Assembly: GCF_000336675.1 (NCBI RefSeq)
Contig: NZ_AOMB01000041.1
Span: forward strand, 82,858 to 146,857
DNA: 64,000 nucleotides
Direction of reading: 5' to 3'
Origin: Halococcus hamelinensis 100A6
GTDB taxonomy: Archaea; Halobacteriota; Halobacteria; Halobacteriales; Halococcaceae
Under the pieces are notes generated by a model. It searched no databases, was not told where the DNA came from, and saw only the letters and a list, made by a program, of their open reading frames with translations. This document shows positions 9,750 through 16,480 of this stretch, piece after piece. The position numbers and the translations under genes were made by a program. How positions within the stretch are numbered: position 1 is the stretch's first letter; every line of letters begins with the position of its first letter.

Positions 9750-10730
9750 ATGGTTTCGCCCGGAACACTCACAGCCCTCACGGCGCTCGCGGACGGGTCG
9801 ACGGCGGAGTACGAGCCGTCGATCGATACCGATACCGGCGATGTCGGCTACCCGGCGGCCGAACGCCACCTCAACGACGACGACCCCGGGGCCTACGAGG
9901 TGCTCGAATCGTTGGCCCAGCGCGACATTCTGGAGAAGACCTTCGTCGAGAAGGTCTACGTCTGCCCGAGCTGCGACGCCGAGGGGATGCAGTACACCAC
10001 GGCCTGTGGCGGCTGTGGCTCGGCCTACACCGTCGAGACCGACCTGTTCGAACACCTCGCGTGCGGGCACATCGCCCCGCGCGACGAGTTCGAGGTCGGT
10101 GCCGAGGAGTACGTCTGTCCCGGCTGCGAGGTGGAACTCGAAACCCTCGACGAGGTCGAGCGCGGGACGAGACACGTCTGTCAGGACTGCGGGTCGTACT
10201 TCGAGACCCCCGAACACGCCCTCCGGTGTCGCGAGTGTAGCGAGGTCTTCGCGCCCGAGGACACCATCGAACGGGTGCTCTGTCGGTACAGCCTCACCGA
10301 CGGCGGCCGCCAGTGGGTCGACGCCCAGCTCGCCGCGCGCGAGTCGGTCGTCGAGATGCTCGAAGAGCGCGGGTTCGAGGCCGAGGCCGACACGACCGTC
10401 CACACCGACGCCGGCGACCACCCCGTCCACGTCTACGCCGAGGACATCCTGCTCGACAGTCGGATCGTGGCGTCGATCCACGAACGCCCCGTGGAGGCGG
10501 ACGCGCTCCACCTCCGCGACGTCGCGGCGGCGGTCGACGCCCGCCCCTTCCTGATTACCACGCTGGGGTCGGTCGGGGCCGGCGTCGAACCGGTGGCCGA
10601 ATCGGCCGACATGCGGATCCTGAGCGCCGAGACCGACGGCGGGCTCCGGAACGATTACCAGGTGACCGAGAACCCACGGCCCTCCCAGTCGCTGATGCAA
10701 CGGATCGCCTCGGCGGTCAGACAGCCGTAG
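9750..10730 (+). CDS. multi-zinc-ribbon protein, probable TackOD1 domain
   Basis: A 326-residue cytoplasmic protein with an array of cysteine pairs: 72/75, 86/89, then CGH at 105, 123/126, 144/147 and 160/163. This predicts about three zinc ribbons in the middle third. The C-terminal half (about 180-310) is an alpha/beta region with no motif I recognise. From memory, related haloarchaeal proteins are annotated as TackOD1 (thaumarchaeal output domain 1) metal-binding proteins, a domain often attached to signalling modules. No sensor domain is attached here. A TATA-like ACTATTTATTCC is at about 9711-9722, giving a short leader that contains GGAGG. The adjacency to prf1 does not prove a joint role. 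Confidence 0.7.
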   Translation: MVSPGTLTALTALADGSTAEYEPSIDTDTGDVGYPAAERHLNDDDPGAYEVLESLAQRDILEKTFVEKVYVCPSCDAEGMQYTTACGGCGSAYTVETDLFEHLACGHIAPRDEFEVGAEEYVCPGCEVELETLDEVERGTRHVCQDCGSYFETPEHALRCRECSEVFAPEDTIERVLCRYSLTDGGRQWVDAQLAARESVVEMLEERGFEAEADTTVHTDAGDHPVHVYAEDILLDSRIVASIHERPVEADALHLRDVAAAVDARPFLITTLGSVGAGVEPVAESADMRILSAETDGGLRNDYQVTENPRPSQSLMQRIASAVRQP

Positions 10731-10732
10731 CC

Positions 10733-11122
10733 TCACGCCCGGAACTGCGACACCTGCCGCCGCCGCCCGTCGAGGTCCACCCGCGCGTCGACCCCCGGGT
10801 CGGCCGCGAGCCGATCGAGCACCAACAGCGGGTCGGCCCCGGCGCGCTCGACCCGTTCGAGCAGCGTCTCGATCGCCGACCGGTGGAGCGCGAGCGAATC
10901 GAGCGATCCGAGCACGAGCGCCATCGGTATCGCGGCCGCACCCGTCGGAAAGGCGTCACCCACCCGCGCGAAGTCGGGCTCCGGGTCGGCGTCCGCGGTC
11001 GGGTGGAGCCCGAGGCAGGTCGGACAGAGCGCGAGCACCTCGTCGTCACCGGGCGCGAGCTCCCGATACTCCTCCGGGACGGCGAACGCGACGGTCTCCT
11101 CGCCACAGTCGGGGCAGTCCAT
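10733..11122 (-). CDS. small haloarchaeal zinc-binding protein (DUF6276-like)
   Basis: A 129-residue protein that begins with MDCPDCGEE and has a second pair CPTCLG about 30 residues on, so it is a likely zinc ribbon followed by a helical region with repeated leucines (SLDSLALHRSAIETLLERV). I place it with the haloarchaeal DUF6276 family from memory of the N-terminal pattern; that label is moderately sure. ATG 11122 is chosen because the conserved cysteine motif starts there, although the frame is open to 11284. It converges with the zinc-ribbon gene at a 2-base gap. Function unknown. Confidence 0.7.
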   Translation of the reverse strand: MDCPDCGEETVAFAVPEEYRELAPGDDEVLALCPTCLGLHPTADADPEPDFARVGDAFPTGAAAIPMALVLGSLDSLALHRSAIETLLERVERAGADPLLVLDRLAADPGVDARVDLDGRRRQVSQFRA

Positions 11123-11216
11123 GGGCTCGGAACGGTGGGGGCGGTGAAAAGCATCGAGCACTCGCGTCGGCGGCCGATGAACGCGTTTTTGCCCCCCGAT
11201 CCCGTACCCCGCCGGA

Positions 11217-11729
11217 ATGGATCGTCGAGCACCGTCGACGCCGGCCGCCTGGCTCGGGCTCGCGGGCGGCTGTTTCGTGCTCACCGTCGTGGTCTACTTC
11301 CGATACGGCTTCGTCGCCGGATTCTTGCCCCTCCTCGGCGGCGTCTACGCGTCGCGGCGGTGGCTCCTCGGTCGGACCGTGGCGGCCTCGCGCGCGCACG
11401 GTGGCAACGAGACGGGGCTGCTGGCGCGGTACGACGTCGACACCGACCGCGAGTACACCGCCGACGAGCAGGCCACGATGTTGCGCGAGATCCGCGCCGA
11501 CTATCGCGGCAAACACCGCCTCTGGGCCGGGCTAGCTGCGGGCTGTCTCGCGGTCGCGGCCGCCGCGGCGGTCGTCTCGGTCGTGCTCGCCGGCTGTACC
11601 GCCGTCGTCGCCGGCTACTGTGGGCTCCGCTGGTATCGGGTTCGACGGGCGCTCGGGGTGCTCGATGGGCGGCTCGAAACGCTCGAAGCCACGTCCTCGA
11701 CCCCCGAGGGCTCAGAACCCGACCTGTGA
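11217..11729 (+). CDS. four-helix membrane protein of unknown function
   Basis: A 170-residue protein with hydrophobic segments near residues 11-30, 32-47, 103-121 and 123-138. A soluble, charged loop (about 50-100) contains the conserved-looking DREYTADEQATMLREIRADYRGKH. That layout suggests two membrane hairpins with a cytoplasmic helical loop. No family is recognised. A TATA-like GCGTTTTTGC is about 30 bases before the ATG. Its 3' end overlaps the 3' end of the 33-codon minus-strand gene at 11712-11813. Confidence 0.7.
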   Translation: MDRRAPSTPAAWLGLAGGCFVLTVVVYFRYGFVAGFLPLLGGVYASRRWLLGRTVAASRAHGGNETGLLARYDVDTDREYTADEQATMLREIRADYRGKHRLWAGLAAGCLAVAAAAAVVSVVLAGCTAVVAGYCGLRWYRVRRALGVLDGRLETLEATSSTPEGSEPDL

Positions 11730-11813
11730 GCCGATCACGTAGACCCACATCACCGCCAGCACCGCGAGCGCGACCAGGATCCGGTACTCGTCCGGTTCGG
11801 CGATCAGTTCCAT
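11712..11813 (-). CDS. 33-residue single-span membrane microprotein
   Basis: A very short open frame, ATG 11813 to TGA 11712. It encodes an acidic N-terminus (MELIAEPDEYR), one hydrophobic helix of about 18 residues (ILVALAVLAVMWVYVIG) and a short SQVGF tail. The clean amphipathic-to-membrane layout and codon choice (third positions mostly G/C) resemble a real gene rather than a chance frame. Its end overlaps the convergent 170-residue gene by 18 bases. Function unknown; such one-span proteins are often subunits or regulators of membrane complexes. Confidence 0.55.
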   Translation of the reverse strand: MELIAEPDEYRILVALAVLAVMWVYVIGSQVGF

Positions 11814-11891
11814 ACGGGGATCGATACCGTCGGCCCGCTTAGGCCTTCGCACCGTTCGTCGGTGTCGACCCGAAGGAAGGGACGGGTTCGG

Positions 11892-13403
11892 TCAGGGTGC
11901 GAGCCCGAAGAACTGGGCGATCGAGACGACACCGGCGATCGTGAGGAACGACCCGGCGACGACGAGCCCGAGGTCGAGCTTCCAGCCGCCCTGCAACTCG
12001 GGAGGGAGCGCGGTCTTCTCGGCCCACAGCATCGCCCAGCACCACAGCCCACACCCGAACACCCCGCCGAGCAGCGATGCCGGGGTGACGATGCTGATGG
12101 CGTCGAGGTCCGACCAGAGCAACACGAGCGCGACCCCGCCGGCGTAGACGACGGTTATCGTCCGGGCCAGCCCCAGGCGGTCGCGTTCGAGCCGGCGGAT
12201 CCGGGCGGAGAAGGGTTTGAACGATTCGAGCCACGTCCAGGTGTAGCCCTCCCAGACGGCGTAGAGCGACCCGAAGATGGCGAAGAACACCCCGACCTGC
12301 CAGAGGATCGTGAGGCTCGGGTCGATGTCGGCGAACCACTGGGCTTGATACTGGAACAGCTGGAAGTCGGCGGGCACCAGCTGTGCGGTGTTGAGACTCT
12401 CAGCGCCCAGGATCATCGCCGCCGCGGTGAAGAAGGTGATCGCGACGAACGCGATCACCACGTCGATCTGTGGGGCCTTCAGCCACGCCCGGCCGCGTTT
12501 TCGGTTCTCCTCGCTCGTGTCGATCGGGACGGTCTCGCCGCTTTCGAGCCCCCGAACGAACCGCTCGACCTCGGCGTGGTCGGACCGGCCGAGCATCCCC
12601 CAGCCTCGTCGCTTGGCGTAGCCGACGTAGCCGACGTAGTCGTAGACCCCGCCGCCGACCGCACCCATGTACGTCACGACCTCGACCCAGACGGGCCGCT
12701 CGGTGATCGTCGGGTAGTTCTCGACCACGAACGAGGGATAGCCGCCCGGGAGCGAGGGGATCAGTCCGCCGAGGATCGCTATCGGCGAGGGGAGCGAACT
12801 CACGGTCAACACGAGGATCGCCGCCGAGAGGAACGCCACGATCAGGACCTGTACACGCTCGACGAGGTCGTAGCCGCCGAGGATCGCGAGCGCCGCCGTC
12901 ACCAGTATCAGGACGGTGCCGACGACCGCGAAGTTGGTCTCGTTCTGCCCGACGCCGAGCGTCCAGGTCACGATCTGCCCGAGGAACTCGCCGTAGCCCG
13001 CGATCCAGGCCGGGAAGGCCGCGATCGATATCACCCCGATCAGCAGCGGAAACCAGCCCCGCGGGCCCGGCAGCTTCGCCCATCGGGAGGTGACGTGTTC
13101 GCCCGTCAGGGTGTAGTACCGGATCCCGGAGTAGGCCACGACCCCCTTGACGAGCCCCGCCCAGACCAGCGTCCAGAGGATCGCGTAGCCGAAGACCGCC
13201 CCGCCGCGCGGCGCGAACAGCACCTCGCCGGAGCCGAGCGTCGCGGACGCCACGACCGCGCCCGGCCCGAAGTACGCGAGGAGTTTGAGCCAGTTCCCCC
13301 GCCGGCCCGCCGTGAGCTCCGTCGGCGGTTCGGGATAGTCGTAGGACCGCTCCTCCGGCCCCTCCTCGCCATCGGTCGCCGTCCGCCCTGGATCAGTCGT
13401 CAT
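11892..13403 (-). CDS. Nramp-superfamily transporter lacking the canonical metal motif
   Basis: A 503-residue integral membrane protein with about 11-12 hydrophobic helices and the Nramp (APC-fold) pattern. TM1 reads FGPGAVVASATLGSGEV, and the charged loop near residues 255-300 contains KRRGWGMLGR. Canonical Nramp metal transporters have DPGN in TM1 and a conserved Met/His in TM6. The TM1 DPGN is absent here, so Mn/Fe transport should not be assumed. It belongs with the broad Nramp-related group found in haloarchaea and some bacteria. The N-terminus is a soluble acidic stretch of about 38 residues. A likely TATA (CGTTATACGG on the minus strand, about 13434-13443) and a palindrome lie upstream. 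Confidence 0.85.
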   Translation of the reverse strand: MTTDPGRTATDGEEGPEERSYDYPEPPTELTAGRRGNWLKLLAYFGPGAVVASATLGSGEVLFAPRGGAVFGYAILWTLVWAGLVKGVVAYSGIRYYTLTGEHVTSRWAKLPGPRGWFPLLIGVISIAAFPAWIAGYGEFLGQIVTWTLGVGQNETNFAVVGTVLILVTAALAILGGYDLVERVQVLIVAFLSAAILVLTVSSLPSPIAILGGLIPSLPGGYPSFVVENYPTITERPVWVEVVTYMGAVGGGVYDYVGYVGYAKRRGWGMLGRSDHAEVERFVRGLESGETVPIDTSEENRKRGRAWLKAPQIDVVIAFVAITFFTAAAMILGAESLNTAQLVPADFQLFQYQAQWFADIDPSLTILWQVGVFFAIFGSLYAVWEGYTWTWLESFKPFSARIRRLERDRLGLARTITVVYAGGVALVLLWSDLDAISIVTPASLLGGVFGCGLWCWAMLWAEKTALPPELQGGWKLDLGLVVAGSFLTIAGVVSIAQFFGLAP

Positions 13404-13470
13404 CGATCGTCCACACGGACACCGGTCGGTGGGACCGTATAACGTCTTCGTGATTCGTCCGGATCGTCAC

Positions 13471-13491
13471 CGATCTCCGGGCCGGAGATCG
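13471..13491. promoter_or_regulatory. 21-base perfect palindrome upstream of the Nramp-like gene
   Basis: Arms CGATCTCCGG and CCGGAGATCG around a single central G. It sits about 30 bases beyond the likely TATA box of the Nramp-like gene (start 13403, minus strand). A second imperfect inverted pair, GATACT...AGTATC, follows at about 13490-13517. The position and symmetry fit a dimeric regulator site. A hairpin ending the pth2 transcript is the other reading, since pth2 ends at 13599 in the same direction. Confidence 0.45.
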
Positions 13492-13598
13492 ATACTATCG
13501 TTATTTGTGAAAGTATCTTGTGCAAACAACACTTCGGTCCGTGCAGGAGGGGCGAACGGTGGCACGCGCCCTGTGCTCCGACGGCGACCGTCAGTAGT

Positions 13599-13937
13599 TC
13601 AGTAGAGCGAGAGATCGCCGGTCACGCGGTCGACGACGCGGTCGTCGCCCGGGCCGACCGCCAGCGCCGTCACGGTTCCAGGATCCAACTGGGTGTGTCC
13701 CGCATCGCGGATGACGGCGTGGGGTAGTCCCTCGCGCTCGGCCCGGTCGGCGAGCTCGAACAGCGTACGCTCGGCGTCGCCTTTCAGTACCACCTTCTTT
13801 TGTCCTTCTCCCTTCCACTTCGTCCGGGTCCGTCGGTCGGCGTCCTCGTAGGCCGACAGCGAGGCGTGAGCGACCTGGGCGGCGAGCTTTCCCTTCCCCA
13901 TCCCGATGTCGGTGCGCGCGACGATGGCCTGTTTCAT
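13599..13937 (-). CDS. pth2: peptidyl-tRNA hydrolase, archaeal/eukaryotic type Pth2
   Basis: A 112-residue enzyme that recycles peptidyl-tRNA. It shows the family opening [29 protein letters not shown], the catalytic-region lysines in [25 protein letters not shown], and the [15 protein letters not shown] ending. Length is exactly that of archaeal Pth2. It is transcribed toward the Nramp-like gene with a 195-base gap. The gap to the acidic gas-vesicle-linked gene upstream is about 80 bases. Confidence 0.97.
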   Translation of the reverse strand: MKQAIVARTDIGMGKGKLAAQVAHASLSAYEDADRRTRTKWKGEGQKKVVLKGDAERTLFELADRAEREGLPHAVIRDAGHTQLDPGTVTALAVGPGDDRVVDRVTGDLSLY

Positions 13938-14018
13938 GTCCGGATCCGGGCGGCAGCGAATAAAGGACTGCCTACTCGGGCGGTGGTGAGCGGAGGAACC
14001 GTTCGGGTGGGAGTCGGC

Positions 14019-14429
14019 CTACTCCTCGCTGCGCTGGTTAAGTTCGTTGACGAGGGTCTCGGCCAGCTCTTGGAGGTCCTCGTCGGACATCGCATCGAGG
14101 TCGCCGAGCGCGCCCGACTCGTCTTCGTCCTCGTCCGAGCCGCCCGCGACCGAATCGAGGGCGCTCGTCACCCGCTCCGCGACGCTCTCGCCGGCCGACT
14201 CGTCCTCGTCCGGTTCCGCCTCGCTCGACTCGTCGGTTTCTTCCTCCTCTTCGTCAGCCTCCTCTTCTTCATCCTCGTCCGATTCGTCCGATTCTTCCTC
14301 CTCGTCCTCGTCGGTTTCGTCCCCGTTGCTCCCGAGGAACGACCGTTCGATCCGGTCGCCGATCGAGCTTCCGACCCGCTCGCCGACGATCCCGCCGATG
14401 AGCCGGAAGAGCGTCGTGGCTACGCCCAT
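14019..14429 (-). CDS. acidic low-complexity protein at the end of the gas vesicle cluster
   Basis: A 136-residue protein in three parts. Residues 1-30 are a glycine-containing, mildly hydrophobic segment (TTLFRLIGGIVGERVGSSIG). A long run of Asp, Glu and Ser follows (about 38-85), and the C-terminus is helical (LDAMSDEDLQELAETLVNELN). No family is recognised. It lies about 200 bases downstream of gvpM in the same direction, so it may belong to the gas vesicle operon. A TATA-like box (CAGTTATACG on the minus strand, about 14557-14567) could give it a separate promoter. ATG 14429 overlaps the stop of a 25-codon frame (TAATG). A gas vesicle role is inference from position only. Confidence 0.6.
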   Translation of the reverse strand: MGVATTLFRLIGGIVGERVGSSIGDRIERSFLGSNGDETDEDEEEESDESDEDEEEEADEEEEETDESSEAEPDEDESAGESVAERVTSALDSVAGGSDEDEDESGALGDLDAMSDEDLQELAETLVNELNQRSEE

Positions 14430-14506
14430 TAGCTCGCCTCCGGGGTCGAGAACGAGGGCTGGTTCCGCTTCGGGACGCCGTCCGGTCGCTGTTGGTGTCT
14501 GGTCAT
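14429..14506 (-). other. possible 25-codon coupled leader ORF
   Basis: An open frame from ATG 14506 to the TAA at 14431-14429, whose last base is the first of the acidic gene's ATG (TAATG). The same junction type joins gvpG to gvpH in this cluster. The predicted peptide is basic and proline-rich (PDGVPKRNQPSFSTPEAS ending). It could be a translated leader, or a chance frame in the gap after gvpM. Confidence 0.25.
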
Positions 14507-14626
14507 GGTTGAGTTTCGTCGGCGAACCTGTCGCTCGATAGGTCGATATGGCCGGGTCGATCGTATAACTGCGCTGCTTGCACGGGCGTGGATGCCCCTC
14601 TCGGGGGTCGAAGTTGGTGTCACGAC

Positions 14627-14914
14627 TCAGCCGTCCTCCAGTTGGCCCGGGTCGTCGGTCGGTCCCTCGGAGAAGCGGGCGTCGGTGAGTTCGTCGCCGG
14701 CGAGCGCGCGCTGGCGCTGCTGGCGGTCCCACTCCTCGAAGATGCCGTACTCGGTCATCGTCGCCATCCCGGCGAGCGCCGCCCGGAGCTTGAGCCCGAC
14801 GAGGGGGATGTCGGCGACGCTGATGATGGCGTCGGCCTCGATGACCGCCCCGTCGCGGAGGATGACGTCGAGGAGGTCGACGATGACGTCGTCGTCAGCC
14901 CGCTTCGGCTCCAT
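14627..14914 (-). CDS. gvpM: gas vesicle protein GvpM (GvpA-like)
   Basis: A 95-residue GvpA/J/M-family protein. The conserved core is IVDLLDVILRDGAVIEADAI then DIPLVGLKLRAALAGMATMTEYG. GvpM is a minor, essential component that contacts GvpL and other accessory proteins during gas vesicle assembly. ATG 14914 lies inside the end of gvpL (20-base overlap), so the two are translationally coupled. The C-terminus (EEWDRQQRQRALAGDEL onward) is hydrophilic. It is the last gvp gene recognised in the leftward chain. Confidence 0.92.
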   Translation of the reverse strand: MEPKRADDDVIVDLLDVILRDGAVIEADAIISVADIPLVGLKLRAALAGMATMTEYGIFEEWDRQQRQRALAGDELTDARFSEGPTDDPGQLEDG

Positions 14915-15725
14915 CCTCACCCCCGATGGCCGGCGCGAACGAGTACGGCGGCCACGGCCCGGTGAACCTGACCTCGACCCCGGACTCGGCCGCGACCTCG
15001 TCGAGCAGGTCGCCGAGGTCGTCCTCGCGGTCGGCCGGCGCGAGCACCGTGAACCGGGCCTGGGTCTCCATGCCGTCGTCGCCGGCGTCCTCGTCGTCAA
15101 GCGTTGTCCGGTCACCGAGTTCGGTGACGTTGCGGACGACCGATTCGAGCCGCTCGCGGAGCGCCCCCGCCCGCTCGTTCCGGCGTTCGCGTTTGAGCTC
15201 GCGGAGCCGCTGGTCGTACTGTTTTTCGAGCATGAACGCGGTGCCCGAGCCCGCGTCGGCGATCTCGGTGTCGAGCTCCCCGAGCCGGTCGTCGCTGGTT
15301 TCGAGGTCCTCGACCAACGCCTGCTCGTCGCGCCGGAGTTCGATCCGGTACTCCCAGTGGCCCGCGACCGCGTCGAGGTAGTCCCCGACGGTCTCGCGCT
15401 CCTCGCGGACCCACTCGCGCACGCTCTCGTCGGCCCCGGTCACGACGGTGTCGAACTGGAAGGGCAGCGGGGTGTCGAACGCCTCGCCCGCCTCGTCGAC
15501 CACGCGCTGGTGTTGGAGCACCCACGTCCGCACCACGTCCATGTCGGCGGTGTCGTAGAGGGACTCGCAGTCGTGAACCACGACCCCGATGTCGTCGACC
15601 GCGACCAGCCGCACGGGCTCGTCGTCGACGCCGGTCGCCGAAAACTCGGCCTCGCCGCCCAGCCGCACGGCACAGTAGAGGTATCGTCCCTCGTCGAACT
15701 CGTCGGTCTCGTCGGTCTCAGACAC
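14895..15725 (-). CDS. gvpL: gas vesicle protein GvpL
   Basis: A 276-residue GvpL/GvpF-family protein. Seen: GRYLYCAVRLGG at the N-terminus, QHQRVVDEAGEAFDTPLPFQFDTV in the first domain, a central helical charged region (QRLRELKRERRNERAGALRERL) and the family ending VRFTGPWPPYSFAP. GvpL binds most other accessory Gvp proteins and is essential for vesicle formation in Halobacterium. It overlaps gvpK by 8 bases and gvpM by 20 bases. A paralogue, gvpF, heads the same chain and shares the TGPWPPY ending. Confidence 0.95.
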   Translation of the reverse strand: MSETDETDEFDEGRYLYCAVRLGGEAEFSATGVDDEPVRLVAVDDIGVVVHDCESLYDTADMDVVRTWVLQHQRVVDEAGEAFDTPLPFQFDTVVTGADESVREWVREERETVGDYLDAVAGHWEYRIELRRDEQALVEDLETSDDRLGELDTEIADAGSGTAFMLEKQYDQRLRELKRERRNERAGALRERLESVVRNVTELGDRTTLDDEDAGDDGMETQARFTVLAPADREDDLGDLLDEVAAESGVEVRFTGPWPPYSFAPAIGGEDGAEAG

Positions 15726-16038
15726 CGTCGATCACGCCCCGTTCGTCGCGGGGTTCGTCGGCACGCTCGACGAGGTCCCTGACCAGCCCGTCGAGTTCGC
15801 CACGGAGGTCGTCGACCGGCTCCTCGATCCCCTCGTCCTGCTTGATGTTCTCGATCTCGGTTTCGAGCGCCGCCAGCTGCGAGCCCAGCCGCTCGATCTC
15901 CTCGTCGGTGAGTTCGCCCGACTCCATCCGGCGGATCGCCTCGCGTTCCATCGCGTCCACGAGGAGTTCGACCACCGTCACCACCAGGGTCATCAGCCCG
16001 TCGCGCGCCTGGTCGCCGTCGACGTCAATCGTCGTCAT
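15718..16038 (-). CDS. gvpK: gas vesicle protein GvpK
   Basis: A 106-residue GvpK. It shows TTIDVDGDQARDGLMTLVVT, VVELLVDAMEREAIRRMESG, and LTDEEIERLGSQLAALETEI, the conserved helical core of the family. GvpK is one of the accessory proteins essential for assembly. ATG 16038 is chosen over the longer frame because the conserved N-terminus begins there. It overlaps gvpJ by 14 bases upstream and gvpL downstream, keeping the chain coupled. Confidence 0.95.
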   Translation of the reverse strand: MTTIDVDGDQARDGLMTLVVTVVELLVDAMEREAIRRMESGELTDEEIERLGSQLAALETEIENIKQDEGIEEPVDDLRGELDGLVRDLVERADEPRDERGVIDGV

Positions 16039-16480
16039 TGGTCTCCTCCACGACTTCCTCGGGCTCTTCGGGCTCTTCGGTCTCACCTTCCTCGTCCGCT
16101 TCGTCCTCCTCGTCCTCCGCATCCGATTCCGGTCGCGAGCGGATCCCGGGCTCGCCCTGGTCTTCGAGTTCGCCGGTGGCGTCGGTGACCTCCTCGCCCA
16201 CCGCGTCGATCGTGGTCTGCTCGGAGTCCGTCTCGTCCGGGAGTTCGGACCGCCCGGAGGCCGCCTCGACCCGTTCCATGTCGGTGCCGTCCGGGAACTC
16301 GAGGCCGTACTCGGCGGCGGTCTCGAACGAGGCGATCGCGGCCCGGAGCTGGACCCCGAGGAGTTCGGTGTCGCCGATGGAGACCACGATGTCGGCGTTG
16401 ATCACGACCCCCTTGTCGAGCAGCATCTCCACCACGTCGGCGAGGCTGTCGCTCTCTCGCGTTGGACCGCCGCTACTCAT
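16025..16480 (-). CDS. gvpJ: gas vesicle protein GvpJ with long acidic tail
   Basis: A 151-residue GvpA-like minor protein. The conserved core (residues about 10-60) is LADVVEMLLDKGVVINADIV then GDTELLGVQLRAAIASFETAAEYG. The last 60 residues are acidic low-complexity sequence (EDEEDEADEEGETEEPEEPEE). From memory the Halobacterium GvpJ is about 114 residues, so the tail is longer here. ATG 16480 overlaps the end of the GvpI-like gene by 8 bases. Confidence 0.93.
   Translation of the reverse strand: MSSGGPTRESDSLADVVEMLLDKGVVINADIVVSIGDTELLGVQLRAAIASFETAAEYGLEFPDGTDMERVEAASGRSELPDETDSEQTTIDAVGEEVTDATGELEDQGEPGIRSRPESDAEDEEDEADEEGETEEPEEPEEVVEETNDDD

Noticed and set aside
14429..14623. The longer 64-codon version of the small frame before the acidic gene
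   Set aside because: The extra N-terminal part has no coding character and would run back to the gvpM stop; the 25-codon ATG version is the only plausible form.
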